A stretch of DNA of 44,740 nt from a virus. This document shows, one piece after another, positions 14,579-22,740 of this stretch. A program made the translations under genes and the position numbers. Location of the stretch: the IMG/VR virus record IMGVR_UViG_3300037808_001443, positions 1 through 44,740 of that record; one strand, 5' to 3'. The notes under the pieces were generated by a model. It had not been told where the DNA came from. It ran no database searches and saw only the letters and a program-made list of their open reading frames with translations. Position 1 is the stretch's first letter; each line of letters starts with the position of its first letter.

Positions 14579-14847
14579 GCGAACCCGCCAACAAGTCAGC
14601 GCTCCCTCTCACCGTCGGCACAGCCCTAACAGTCTTAACGCTTACCATCGCCGGCGTCACAAACCTGAACGCAACCGAGGCCACCGCCGCGAGGGCTCTC
14701 GAGGAGACAAAGACCCTCAAAGGGGAGTTGGTAGAGGTCCGCCGGGAGCTTCGCAAACAGCGCGAAATGCTCGCCGAAGTTCAGGGCGACTCGCGCGCCA
14801 TCCTGAAGATCTTGGAGATGCAACAGAGAAAGATGAGGAGCGAATGA
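14575..14847 (+). CDS. Small membrane protein, holin/spanin candidate (90 aa)
   Basis: ATGA overlap with the endolysin stop. One membrane segment near the N-terminus (LPLTVGTALTVLTLTIAGV, residues 10-28) and then a long charged coiled coil (EVRRELRKQREMLAEVQGDS). The topology fits a class of small phage lysis proteins with an N-terminal anchor. It is the first of five consecutive overlapping small membrane genes after the endolysin. Which one is the holin cannot be settled from sequence. Confidence 0.65.
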   Translation: MSEPANKSALPLTVGTALTVLTLTIAGVTNLNATEATAARALEETKTLKGELVEVRRELRKQREMLAEVQGDSRAILKILEMQQRKMRSE

Positions 14848-15092
14848 GCAAGCGAAGCAAGGCGATCTCGACCGAAAAGCAGCGGCTCGAGATCGCACCG
14901 GTAACAGCGTTAGCCGTGGGCGTCGCGATCGGTATCAGCGTGGCTGCGTTGTGCGTGGCGGGAATGCTCGCAGGGGGGGCGATCTGCGGAAGTACCGTAG
15001 AGCGAGGACAGATGATCCAGCAGCACAGCACCGGCGAGTCAAGTCGATCAATATGGCAAATGGAGCAAAGCAATGGACAGCTTGACGAGTGA
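14844..15092 (+). CDS. Small membrane protein in lysis cluster (82 aa)
   Basis: ATGA overlap fixes the start at 14844. A basic N-terminus (SKRSKAISTEKQRLE) precedes one strongly hydrophobic segment of about 30 residues (residues 19-48, containing AVGVAIGISVAALCVAGML and ending GGAIC), followed by a polar tail. A single-pass or hairpin membrane protein; holin or antiholin is possible. It overlaps the next gene by 20 bases. Confidence 0.62.
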   Translation: MSKRSKAISTEKQRLEIAPVTALAVGVAIGISVAALCVAGMLAGGAICGSTVERGQMIQQHSTGESSRSIWQMEQSNGQLDE

Positions 15093-15354
15093 AGTGATCA
15101 GGGTGGGAGGCCTCGCGGCTGTCTCAGTCTGGGGAATCATGCAGGCCCTCAAGCCTTTAATATCGAAGCACGTCCGCGAGGCGTGGCATCGGGCAGCCGT
15201 ACGCGGCGCGGCGCTAGCTGTCGGCGGCGTCTGGGGTTATCTCCTGAAGCCGACAACAGAGGGCGCGATCCTCGGTGTTTGCGGCGCCGCCTTGTCTGCC
15301 ACTGTTGTGGCTACGATCAAACAGCGGATCAAGGGGGGCGCCGGTGGAGCTTGA
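15073..15354 (+). CDS. Holin candidate with two to three membrane segments (93 aa)
   Basis: Starts with ATG at 15073 after GGAG, overlapping the previous gene. Hydrophobic stretches occur near residues 11-30 (VGGLAAVSVWGIMQAL), 44-57 (GAALAVGGVWGYLL) and 65-82 (AILGVCGAALSATVVATI), with a basic C-terminal tail (KQRIKGG). Length, number of segments and position just after the endolysin make it the best holin candidate of the cluster. Confidence 0.65.
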   Translation: MDSLTSEVIRVGGLAAVSVWGIMQALKPLISKHVREAWHRAAVRGAALAVGGVWGYLLKPTTEGAILGVCGAALSATVVATIKQRIKGGAGGA

Positions 15355-15601
15355 TCTCATCATCGGCGGATTCGTAGGAATCGCGATCGCTTACTTTCTG
15401 AAGGTCCTGAAGGGCAGACAGACAAACACGCTCGACGAGGTCAAGGGGCACTCTGAGCGCTCTCGAGACCGGGCAACCAAGGCGGCCGAGCGCGACCACG
15501 CGGAAAGCGTCGCCAATATTGACGACACGCGCCGAAAAATTCAACGCGCCAAGCTCGCGGAGTTGTCAGACATGATAAACGAGGAACTGCCTGATGAGTA
15601 A
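15344..15601 (+). CDS. Membrane-anchored coiled-coil protein, spanin-like (85 aa)
   Basis: A GTG start at 15344 is chosen because it follows AAGGGGGG and places the membrane segment (LIIGGFVGIAIAYFLKVL) at the N-terminus. The remainder is highly charged and helical (ERSRDRATKAAERDHAESVA). N-terminal anchor plus periplasmic coiled coil is the layout of inner-membrane spanin (Rz-like) subunits. The stop overlaps the start of the next gene by eight bases. Confidence 0.6.
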   Translation: MELDLIIGGFVGIAIAYFLKVLKGRQTNTLDEVKGHSERSRDRATKAAERDHAESVANIDDTRRKIQRAKLAELSDMINEELPDE

Positions 15602-15953
15602 CCTCTTGATCCTCGTCGTTCTAGCGTCTCCACCCTCTACAATGTGCCAGGGCTCCAGGGTCGTCTTAGAGTCGACGCCGTCACCATGCACGGGGATCCT
15701 GGTCTCTGAACAGCAGAGCCGCAAGGCGCTGAACTGCCTGCGTGTCGACCTCCCCAAAATGCGCGCCGATCTGGAGCTGACCCAGGCTAAAGCGTCGGCC
15801 GAGATTGACGCGCTGAGGATTCAACTGACAGTCGCCAGGACAATGATTGAAGAGCGCGATCCCCCTCCGGTGTGGGCTCTGGCTGTCGGCCTTGCCGGCT
15901 CGCTGTTGCTTGGTGTCTTGGCTGGCGGGTTCGCCGTTGGGGTGACCAAATGA
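15594..15953 (+). CDS. Possible unimolecular spanin: N-terminal signal, C-terminal anchor (119 aa)
   Basis: The N-terminus is a signal-like hydrophobic stretch (LLILVVLASPPSTMC) with a Cys at residue 18. The middle is helical and charged (RADLELTQAKASAEIDALRI), and the C-terminus has a clear membrane helix (WALAVGLAGSLLLGVLAGGF). A lipoprotein-like N-terminus plus C-terminal anchor is the architecture of unimolecular spanins such as T1 gp11. However, the residues before the Cys (STM) do not match a canonical lipobox, so this is tentative. It overlaps both neighbours; the phosphoesterase start lies within its stop (ATGA). Confidence 0.55.
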   Translation: MSNLLILVVLASPPSTMCQGSRVVLESTPSPCTGILVSEQQSRKALNCLRVDLPKMRADLELTQAKASAEIDALRIQLTVARTMIEERDPPPVWALAVGLAGSLLLGVLAGGFAVGVTK

Positions 15954-17242
15954 AGCTAACCCCAGAGAGGGCTCATCAACTCCACGCAGAGCACAAGTCA
16001 ATCAGGGGCGCCGCCGTCGCTGCTGGGGTATCCAAGTCTCACTTTCACAGGGTCTTAAACCAGTACACCGCAAACGATCCAGGGCACACCATCCAGTCGG
16101 CTGGGGATGATTCACTCGAGATCACCGGCTCGCGCGTTCGGACGCTCGACGAACTGATCACCAGCTGCGGGATCAATCCAGATGAGTGGCAGGTGTCAAA
16201 ATGGGTCGCGAATAAGTGGGAATCATACGCGGGCACCGGCGACGATGGAGAACCCCGAACGGTTGACCTCTATCAGATCAAGGCCTGGCTTGACCGCCTC
16301 CCTGACTGGTACCGGGTGGAGATCGGGCCGATTGAGGCGGTCAAGCGCGAGCAGCGGCCCGCTCGACAGTCTCCCGTCGAGACGATTCTCACTATACCCG
16401 ACACACAGATCGGCTTTAGAAGACAGCCAGACGGCACACTCAAACCAATGCACGATCGGAAAGCTATCAGCGCGGCCATTCAGCTGGCCGAACTGGTACA
16501 GCCGGACGTCATTGTGGCCCTCGGTGATATGCTCGACTTTGCAGCGTTCGGGCGCTTTACCGTTGGCCCCGATCTGCGCTTCACAAGCATGCCCTCTCTC
16601 GTCGAACTTCACGCGATGTACGCCGACCTCCGTGAAGCGTGCCCAGCGGCCCAGATCGTCGCGCTTGAGGGTAACCATGAGGCCAGGCTTCAAAAGACCC
16701 TCACCGACTTAGCTAGCGGTGAATACCTAGACCTCAGGCCAGTTGACCAGCTCGACGGCCCCCCGAGTATGTCAGTTGACAGCTTGCTCGCCTTAGATAA
16801 GCTCGATGTGGAGTTTGTGAGGGGTTACGGGTCCCCGTGGTTTCATTCGGGGATCATGTTCCATCATGGGCACATCGTCAGAGCGCGCGGCGGCAAGACC
16901 GTGTCAGCAGTCCTTGGCAACGCCAGCTGCTCGCAGGTGTTCGGGCATATTCACCGGCTTGAGTATGCTGAGCGGCGAATCCTTGACGGTGCGACGGGCA
17001 AGCCCAAGCGCATCTTCGCCTTCAGTCCTGGCGCCCTGACGGATCACGAAGAGGTGCCACACGCCGGCGGCTCGCCTGTGCTCGACTGGCAGCAAGGAGT
17101 TGGCCTGATCTATACAGACGGCGAGAATGCACACTGTCACCCGATCCCGATCCATGAGGGAAGGCTATACCATGACGGGTTCCTGATTGAGGGCTCCGCC
17201 GGAGTTCCGGCCCGGCTTCAGGGTCTCGGGATTCCTTTCTAG
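15950..17242 (+). CDS. Calcineurin-like metallophosphoesterase with N-terminal HTH (430 aa)
   Basis: ATGA overlap sets the start at 15950. The N-terminal 40 residues form a helix-turn-helix (IRGAAVAAGVSKSHFHRVLN). The rest carries the dinuclear-metal phosphoesterase motifs in order: IPDTQIG (Asp, with Gln where His is usual), ALGDMLDF (GDxxD), LEGNHE (GNHE), HHGH and FGHIHR (GHxH). Family members hydrolyse phosphodiesters of nucleic acids or nucleotides. The fused HTH suggests a DNA target. It is the last gene of the rightward lysis operon, an unexpected place for a DNA-processing enzyme; it may act in packaging, DNA repair or nuclease inhibition (inference). Confidence 0.82.
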   Translation: MKLTPERAHQLHAEHKSIRGAAVAAGVSKSHFHRVLNQYTANDPGHTIQSAGDDSLEITGSRVRTLDELITSCGINPDEWQVSKWVANKWESYAGTGDDGEPRTVDLYQIKAWLDRLPDWYRVEIGPIEAVKREQRPARQSPVETILTIPDTQIGFRRQPDGTLKPMHDRKAISAAIQLAELVQPDVIVALGDMLDFAAFGRFTVGPDLRFTSMPSLVELHAMYADLREACPAAQIVALEGNHEARLQKTLTDLASGEYLDLRPVDQLDGPPSMSVDSLLALDKLDVEFVRGYGSPWFHSGIMFHHGHIVRARGGKTVSAVLGNASCSQVFGHIHRLEYAERRILDGATGKPKRIFAFSPGALTDHEEVPHAGGSPVLDWQQGVGLIYTDGENAHCHPIPIHEGRLYHDGFLIEGSAGVPARLQGLGIPF

Positions 17243-17331
17243 CGGCGGGCTAACGCGCGGCGCTGGTTGCTTGTCAACTCTCGGCCACTCTCGAGTCGAT
17301 TCAAGAGACTCAAAACGAAAAACGTAATGAT

Positions 17332-18021
17332 TTAGACTACTAGGAGGGGCGCCTCATTCACAATGACCTGCCATAAGCGGGCGCGCTCAGTAACTATCAA
17401 AAGTCGCGAGCCTTCCCCGGGCGTACAGTTCAGCCCGCGCGGAGGTGTGGGGTACTGTGTGATCTGACTGGAGGGAGGAGAGACGAAGGCCGCAGTAACT
17501 ACCGGCCAAACTTGACCGAGTTCGGCGTCGTTTGCTGTCAGGTCTGCAGGGTTGAGATACCCGGCGCCCGCCTCCTCTCCTGCGAGGCCGACAGGGCTTG
17601 AAATGCGCGCGCCTGTCACCCCGGCTCCAGGAGGGGGATCAAGCTGGGCGCCAGCTGAAGTCAAGACGCTCACCTTGATCGACGGCGTAGTGAAATTAAT
17701 CCCGGCCGCTTCATCGCTCTCGGACGGGTAGCCCTCAGAGCCTTGGAACCTCAGAACCACCTCAAGGTGGGAGCTGTGAAGTGATACCGGGGGGATCTCT
17801 ATCACGTAGGTGGTAACGGGCTCCCCTCCAGGATCGGCCGCCAGCAGCTGAGCTGAGCCGCGCTGGATTGTGTGGTTTAGGTGAAGCCGACCCTGGAATG
17901 CTGCCAGGTGGTTAGCTGACTTCGCCAGCTTGATCAGTGACTCCGAACGAACCGGCGACAACCAGCGGACCGACTCACGGCTGGGCGGCGTCTCTCGGCG
18001 CGCTGGGATGATTATGCTCAC
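17332..18021 (-). CDS. Tail tip-associated protein, unknown (229 aa)
   Basis: GTGA overlap with the stop of the 1070-residue gene sets a GTG start. The product is beta-rich and Pro/Ser-rich with few charges (VTTYVIEIPPVSLHSSHLEV, RLLIVTERARLWQVIVNEAP). No domain is recognised. Tight coupling to the tail hub candidate suggests a tail tip component or its assembly partner. Confidence 0.65.
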   Translation of the reverse strand: MSIIIPARRETPPSRESVRWLSPVRSESLIKLAKSANHLAAFQGRLHLNHTIQRGSAQLLAADPGGEPVTTYVIEIPPVSLHSSHLEVVLRFQGSEGYPSESDEAAGINFTTPSIKVSVLTSAGAQLDPPPGAGVTGARISSPVGLAGEEAGAGYLNPADLTANDAELGQVWPVVTAAFVSPPSSQITQYPTPPRGLNCTPGEGSRLLIVTERARLWQVIVNEAPLLVV

Positions 18022-21000
18022 GTAACCACCACCCCACCCTGGAACGCGTAGACCTTGTGCGCGTCTGCTGCAGACGTGCGTGAGGCCGGGGTAACGCGGG
18101 CGCCAACACTTAGCCCATGGGGTTGAGTAAAGACGATCAGATGGTCCGCCGCGTTGACGGAATCGATCACCTTGGTTGATGCGTTCAGTGAGTCACCCTT
18201 ATTGTACACGGTCACCTTCTCCCCCGGCTGGACATCAGCAAAGCCGGCGACATCGTTTAGGCCTTCCCCGGTGGTGGGGTGCTCTACCGGCGCATAGGTT
18301 GCATCATGGGCTCTGATGGTCTCAGCGTCGATCACTTCATCAACCAGAAGAGAGGGCGCCCACCCTGAGCCAACCGAACCGTAGACCATAAACTCGGCCT
18401 TGATGGTCGGCGCCCACGCTGACCCGCTAACGCTTCGCAGTCGACAGAATGCAGACGCAACGCCCATCCCTGCGTCACCTCTTAATTGCGGGTGGCTCAC
18501 GGTGTATGTTCCGCCGATCTTGGCGGCGACCCCTAGCCCAGCGCGTAGCGTCAAAGTGTAGATCCTTCTGGGATACGCGTACTGTTCGCGCAGCCTTGTG
18601 AACAACGGGATCAGATCGTTGACAGCATCAGGCCCGTCAAGCAGCTGGACGCCAGCCAGATCGATGGAGAGCGCGCTCTCTTTATCAAAGAGATCGATCG
18701 ACACCGCATCCTTGATCGTCCTCTGGAATGCCGGCTCACCTTCTGGATCATAGTTGGCGGTAATCTTGAAAGAGTTCCTGATCCGCGTCTCTGTCTTTGT
18801 TTCCACGTTATTGCGCGCACTAATATCCGAGACCCCGATCCCCGCGACTACGTCAACCGCGTTCGGCCGACCAAGTGGGATCGCCGCCAAGCGGCACCGG
18901 CCTAGATCATCGGTCCGCGCGTCGATCACATATCCGCACGTCCGAAGGATTCCACCGACTACCTCGATCACGCTCTGGCCAGCTGTCCACCTTGCTGAAA
19001 ACTCCGCCTCAGATATTGACGACTCAACGCGCAGGAACGAAGCCACGTCAATATCAGAACCCAGCGCGCTGTCAGCCAACGCGTTGAGGCCCGCACCGTA
19101 CGCGAGGGCGTCATAGGTCGGATGGTTTACACCCTGGCCACCCGAAGACGTTAGCAGCTGCAGCAAAAGCACGCCGACCGGCACGCCATGGAATACACTT
19201 GTTGATCGAAACGTGACCCGATCAGCTCCGTGGGGGTCATACTCTGCAAGACTCGGGATCATGCCCTGGTTGCCACGTCCGCCGCCTGGCGTATGGTTCA
19301 ACGGGTCACCCAGCCGGCACACATAGACAAGATCAGCACCGTGGGCAACGGCGGACACCTCGATGATCCGAAAGACCGCAAGCGCCTCATCGTCGCCCTC
19401 TCTCAAGGCCTCGAGATAAAGCCCGCCCGCCGGTATGGTAACAGGCCGGGAAAGGGTGATGTATCCCTCCCCCCTAGCATAGTAGGCGCGGGCCACCCTT
19501 GTCGGGATCCTGGCTCGCGCTCTGTCGCGGTTGTCGCTCAACAAGGTAATCACTCGCGTGCCGTCGTCACCGGTGAGCGCCAGAACCTCGAGCGGCAAGA
19601 GTTCCGACGGGTTCCGCACTGAGTGCTCTGATCCGGTCCAGCTCCACCCGCTCCAGAGGGGATCCCCCTCTTCTGCAGCGTGCTCGAGGGCGCTATCATT
19701 CGTGACAAGAACAGAGACCGCACCCCGGACCCCATCCGCCAGGCTGGCGACGATCTCGCCGGTCCCTAGATCAAGGCGGCACATCGAGAGGCCGCCGTCT
19801 GGTGTCTGAGTGTGCCGCACCATCAGCCCATTCTCGGGGCTATTAAAAACATCAACGAGCCGAGCCGGCCACTGGTACAGCTGAGGCCATACACCATCAA
19901 CCTCAAACTGAGACAGATCAACTAGACTTCGGCGTCTCCATTCGCAAGTCTCAACCGACCTGACAAGCCCCCCAAAGTTCACCAGTTCGTGATCGCCGGC
20001 CTGATTAAAGATCGGGCGCAGAAACGTACCGCCGAGCGCCTGATCTTGAGTGGGAACACCATCACCGACAGCAGCCCCGACACCAGGGGATCCGATGTCG
20101 AGAAAGTTGGCCAGATCATCAGTCTCCGCGATCGCTTCGGTGTAACCATTCACGGCAAAGACGGTGAACTCTCCGCCGGCAGGATTGACGGGGAACGTGC
20201 GCGGGTGCCCGGTCGGAAGAAACCCCACCCCTGAGATCCCGCTGTGACTGTCAGTGCCTAGGGTCGGCAACCCGCTGAGCCCGACCGCGCTCGGTAGCGT
20301 GCCAGGCAGCTCGGCGCGAAAGACAGGGACCTCCATACTGATGAATCCACGCTCTGTCTGCTCGCCGATATCGAACGCCGTCGCAGTTAGTGCGCGCGGG
20401 CTTTCACCAGGCAGGCCGAACCCCCCGAACGCGTGAACCTCAGGGTGTAAGTAATTCACCTCGAGCGAGGAGGGGCCGAGCGGCTGATCAAGCAAAGCAG
20501 AGAGCGGCGCGACGGATAGCTTGATAGTGTGCGCCCCATCCCGCCCGAACTCTGGCTCATTCTGGACGAATCCGCGCCAGCGTTCCGCCCATTGCGCGGT
20601 GCTGCCGTCAGCAAGGCGCACCCCTTCGAGAATAAGGACCCGGCGCCCAGTAAAATAGACAGCCGGCTTGGTGATAAACGGACACACGCCCGTGTCTTGA
20701 TCGTACGTGTGTGACTGGATCTGTGTACCCAGCAAGCCCCGATCTGTCAGCGTTAGAGTCGACCCCACCAGGTCAACCGCTGAAACGGTAAACGCCTCAC
20801 GGCCGACGTGAACAACATCGCCGACAGCGAACGAGCTAGCCGGCCCGTCTACCTCCACCGTCACATCTACCAGGCCTTGAGGTATCGACTGACCAGGAGA
20901 GAGAGAGAGGACGGAGTCAGCGCCAGCTCGGCCAAGCCTCCCGAACACCTTAGAGGGATCTAGCGGGTCAGACGATCGGTCATCCGTCGAGAGGAACAAC

Positions 21001-21230
21001 TCGATCGGCCGTGACTCCACGACATGGTCATCCAGGTTGAGCCGGCGGGAGAAGTCCAGCCCTCGCCCCTCCATAATCGCCGCCCTCACCTCGTAATCTG
21101 TCAAGACCCCCTGCTTGGTGTACGTGCGCGCCACCGTGCCGCCTGAGGTGTAAATGACATCAAGGCCGGCAACCAGCACCGCGAAGGCTGGCGATCGATC
21201 TCTACTTGAAACTTGATCAAGAATACCCAT
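18018..21230 (-). CDS. Tail hub/tip protein candidate (1070 aa)
   Basis: A very large beta-rich virion protein. The N-terminal region (about 1-250) reads like a tail hub/baseplate-type domain: FAVLVAGLDVIYTSGG, DYEVRAAIMEGRGLDFSRRL and VGDVVHVGREAFTVSAVDLV. The middle and C-terminal regions hold many short strands and an FRSTSVFHGVPVGVLLLQLL segment. The size and the companion gene fit a central tail-tip/receptor-binding hub. It has no Shine-Dalgarno site; instead an extended -10 places the start site on the A of the ATG (see 21237-21245). It is separated from the tape measure by the lysis operon, unlike the usual order. Confidence 0.65.
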   Translation of the reverse strand: MGILDQVSSRDRSPAFAVLVAGLDVIYTSGGTVARTYTKQGVLTDYEVRAAIMEGRGLDFSRRLNLDDHVVESRPIELFLSTDDRSSDPLDPSKVFGRLGRAGADSVLSLSPGQSIPQGLVDVTVEVDGPASSFAVGDVVHVGREAFTVSAVDLVGSTLTLTDRGLLGTQIQSHTYDQDTGVCPFITKPAVYFTGRRVLILEGVRLADGSTAQWAERWRGFVQNEPEFGRDGAHTIKLSVAPLSALLDQPLGPSSLEVNYLHPEVHAFGGFGLPGESPRALTATAFDIGEQTERGFISMEVPVFRAELPGTLPSAVGLSGLPTLGTDSHSGISGVGFLPTGHPRTFPVNPAGGEFTVFAVNGYTEAIAETDDLANFLDIGSPGVGAAVGDGVPTQDQALGGTFLRPIFNQAGDHELVNFGGLVRSVETCEWRRRSLVDLSQFEVDGVWPQLYQWPARLVDVFNSPENGLMVRHTQTPDGGLSMCRLDLGTGEIVASLADGVRGAVSVLVTNDSALEHAAEEGDPLWSGWSWTGSEHSVRNPSELLPLEVLALTGDDGTRVITLLSDNRDRARARIPTRVARAYYARGEGYITLSRPVTIPAGGLYLEALREGDDEALAVFRIIEVSAVAHGADLVYVCRLGDPLNHTPGGGRGNQGMIPSLAEYDPHGADRVTFRSTSVFHGVPVGVLLLQLLTSSGGQGVNHPTYDALAYGAGLNALADSALGSDIDVASFLRVESSISEAEFSARWTAGQSVIEVVGGILRTCGYVIDARTDDLGRCRLAAIPLGRPNAVDVVAGIGVSDISARNNVETKTETRIRNSFKITANYDPEGEPAFQRTIKDAVSIDLFDKESALSIDLAGVQLLDGPDAVNDLIPLFTRLREQYAYPRRIYTLTLRAGLGVAAKIGGTYTVSHPQLRGDAGMGVASAFCRLRSVSGSAWAPTIKAEFMVYGSVGSGWAPSLLVDEVIDAETIRAHDATYAPVEHPTTGEGLNDVAGFADVQPGEKVTVYNKGDSLNASTKVIDSVNAADHLIVFTQPHGLSVGARVTPASRTSAADAHKVYAFQGGVVVT

Positions 21231-21236
21231 GCGAGC

Positions 21237-21245
21237 ATTGTATCA
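21237..21245 (-). promoter_or_regulatory. Extended -10 promoter giving leaderless start
   Basis: On the - strand TGATACAAT (TGn plus TACAAT) ends exactly six bases before the ATG at 21230. A start site seven bases after the -10 would fall on the A of the ATG. No ribosome-binding sequence is present in the 20 bases upstream. Confidence 0.6.
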
Positions 21246-21291
21246 CGCCGGCAAACACTGATCACCAGCGAACAACAACGGATCAGAGCGT

Positions 21292-21320
21292 GGCGCAAAG
21301 CGGCGCAAAGCGGCGAAAGG
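21292..21320. repeat. Three tandem 10-bp GGCGCAAAGC units
   Basis: GGCGCAAAGC occurs at 21292-21301 and 21302-21311 with a third imperfect unit at 21312-21320. They lie 50-80 bases upstream of the leaderless promoter on its strand and could bind a late activator. Confidence 0.55.
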
Positions 21321-21335
21321 GTGACCGAATTCTGA

Positions 21336-21360
21336 TCATTAATGTTGATCAATCGATCAT
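21336..21360. promoter_or_regulatory. Cluster of GATCA sites between divergent operons
   Basis: TGATCA, TTGATCAA and CGATCA occur within 27 bases between the leftward hub promoter and the rightward annealing operon. Similar clusters occur upstream of other promoters (1656-1668, 2622-2648, 43509-43528, 43871-43932). Confidence 0.45.
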
Positions 21361-21385
21361 CGTGGTGGTAGGGTTTGTTTCACGA

Positions 21386-21431
21386 CGAAAAAAAAATAAG
21401 CCGCCACCCTAAACGCCAGCCGGGTGACGGC
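21386..21431 (-). terminator. Intrinsic terminator on the - strand
   Basis: Read leftward, GCCGTCACCC (21431-21422) pairs with GGGTGGCGGC (21409-21400), a 10-bp stem with one G-U wobble and a 12-base loop, followed by TTATTTTTTTTT. It would stop antisense transcription coming from the fibre operon before the hub promoter. For rightward transcripts the same hairpin lies in the 5' leader. Confidence 0.78.
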
Positions 21432-21441
21432 TTCACACTCA

Positions 21442-21461
21442 ACCCAGTCTGACGACTGGGT
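21442..21461 (+). promoter_or_regulatory. Leader hairpin before ribosome-binding site
   Basis: ACCCAGTC (21442-21449) and GACTGGGT (21454-21461) form a perfect 8-bp stem with a TGAC tetraloop, ending four bases before AAAGGAG (21465-21471). Together with the hairpin at 21400-21431 it gives the rightward leader two consecutive stems; candidate translational control element. Confidence 0.6.
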
Positions 21462-21479
21462 CCGAAAGGAGCGCCCAAA

Positions 21480-21848
21480 ATGCTAACACCTAACGATCAC
21501 GCCTTACAAGGATCGCCTATCGAGGCGGCTGCCGGCAAGATGTCACGGGGAGAACTCGAGGAGATCGCGATCTCGGCGATGCTAGCCCTCTGCGATTGCG
21601 AGATCGGCTTTAACGTCGGCGGAGAGTACCCGGCCAGACCGGGACCCGCTGAAGCCCTTGAGCTGGTCTCCGAGTACGTCAACAACATACAGAAGGAAGT
21701 CGACAAGGCGGCGCGCGACAAGTTCGCCAGGTTTCTGGCTGAGGCGTTGACCTCATGGGAGGACGCGGTTACGCCCGCCTACAATCCATGGAACTCTCAG
21801 CCCCTCAAGACCTCGAACCGGTGGAGGTCTACCGATGGGAGAGGATAA
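21480..21848 (+). CDS. Unknown protein upstream of annealing protein (122 aa)
   Basis: The ATG at 21480 follows AAAGGAG. The first 95 residues are acidic and helical (SRGELEEIAISAMLALCDCE, EYVNNIQKEVDKAARDKFAR), with two close cysteines (CDCE). The last 25 residues are polar and overlap the start of the next gene by 14 bases. I do not recognise the family. Its leader has two hairpins, so translation is probably regulated. It is likely an accessory of the annealing protein. Confidence 0.7.
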   Translation: MLTPNDHALQGSPIEAAAGKMSRGELEEIAISAMLALCDCEIGFNVGGEYPARPGPAEALELVSEYVNNIQKEVDKAARDKFARFLAEALTSWEDAVTPAYNPWNSQPLKTSNRWRSTDGRG

Positions 21849-22596
21849 CCAGCTACCACTCGATCAGCTTCTCAGCTCAAGAGGTCACACGGCCAACCTA
21901 CAGGGCAAACCCTACGTCCTTCTATCTGGGCTCTTAGAGGTGGCTCACAATTACGGGCTCGAGAGCATCATCACCGAACCGATAGAGATCGATATGCCGG
22001 GAGGGTCCGCCGTCTTTCGGTGCACAGCTAGCGGTGAGCGCGGAACCTTCACAGGCCACGGCGACAGCACGCCAAGGAACACCGGTAAGAAAGTGGCCGC
22101 CGCTTTCATTAGGATGGCTGAGACGCGCGCAGTGTGTCGCGCGCTTCGGTTCTACCTCGGCATTGGGATGACTGCGCGCGATGAGCTTCCAGGAGATGCG
22201 GATCAGACTCCACCCCCGGCACCAGTTCGGCCGATCGCCTTACCGCCGGCGGAGCCTGTCGCGAACTGGCCCGCAGTCGACTCAGTTCTCAATCATTGCA
22301 GTGTTGATCCGGCGCTGCTGTCGGCCTTCTTTGGCTCTGTGTCGCCATCAAGGGATCTAACTGAGGCCGGCGCATGGCTTGGGGCTAAGATCGAGTCAGG
22401 GGGGCTTCTGGGGCGTCTTGTCGAGAACGGTGAAGGGTTACCTGAGGCGCGTCGGCACTTACAGCGGGCCGCTGCTGAGTCTCTCAAGACTCAAGCCCGC
22501 CCAGTCGTTGAGGAGAAACTCCGACATGTCGGGGATATTGAGAGCTGCCCCTGTGTTCTGCAGATCTCGATCGCCTTTGACTCGCTCGCCGAATAA
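21835..22596 (+). CDS. Candidate ssDNA-annealing recombination protein (253 aa)
   Basis: The N-terminal 120 residues include KPYVLLSGLLEVAHNYGLES, a beta region (AVFRCTASGERGTFTGHGDS) and the box MAETRAVCRALRFYLGIGM. The AETRAxxRALR...G.G pattern is common in phage proteins of the ERF/Rad52-like recombinase group and their relatives. The C-terminal half is variable and linked by a Pro-rich stretch (TPPPAPVRP). With the YqaJ-type nuclease (39975-40946) and SSB it would make a complete strand-annealing recombination set. Assignment is tentative; a DNA-binding protein of another family is possible. Confidence 0.55.
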   Translation: MGEDNQLPLDQLLSSRGHTANLQGKPYVLLSGLLEVAHNYGLESIITEPIEIDMPGGSAVFRCTASGERGTFTGHGDSTPRNTGKKVAAAFIRMAETRAVCRALRFYLGIGMTARDELPGDADQTPPPAPVRPIALPPAEPVANWPAVDSVLNHCSVDPALLSAFFGSVSPSRDLTEAGAWLGAKIESGGLLGRLVENGEGLPEARRHLQRAAAESLKTQARPVVEEKLRHVGDIESCPCVLQISIAFDSLAE

Positions 22597-22687
22597 TAAG
22601 CTGCACTTATAGACATAGCGCCAACTAATATCTTTTAAGGCCAAGCGCAAAGCCGGATGATCAACTTGTAAAGAAAAGACGCAACAA

Positions 22688-22703
22688 CGGCCACGGGTGG
22701 CCG
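22688..22703. other. GC hairpin between genes
   Basis: CGGCCA and TGGCCG form a 6-bp stem with a CGGG loop (7 bp if the loop is two bases). Read leftward it is followed by TTGTTGCGTC and could weakly terminate the fibre operon; read rightward no T-run follows. Confidence 0.35.
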
Positions 22704-22740
22704 AAGTAAACAGTAGACGACAACGAAACCGAGGGACCTG

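Noticed and set aside
21386-21461. tRNA or tRNA-like structure in the two-hairpin leader
   Set aside because: Only two stems are present, with no acceptor stem, anticodon arm or T-loop consensus.
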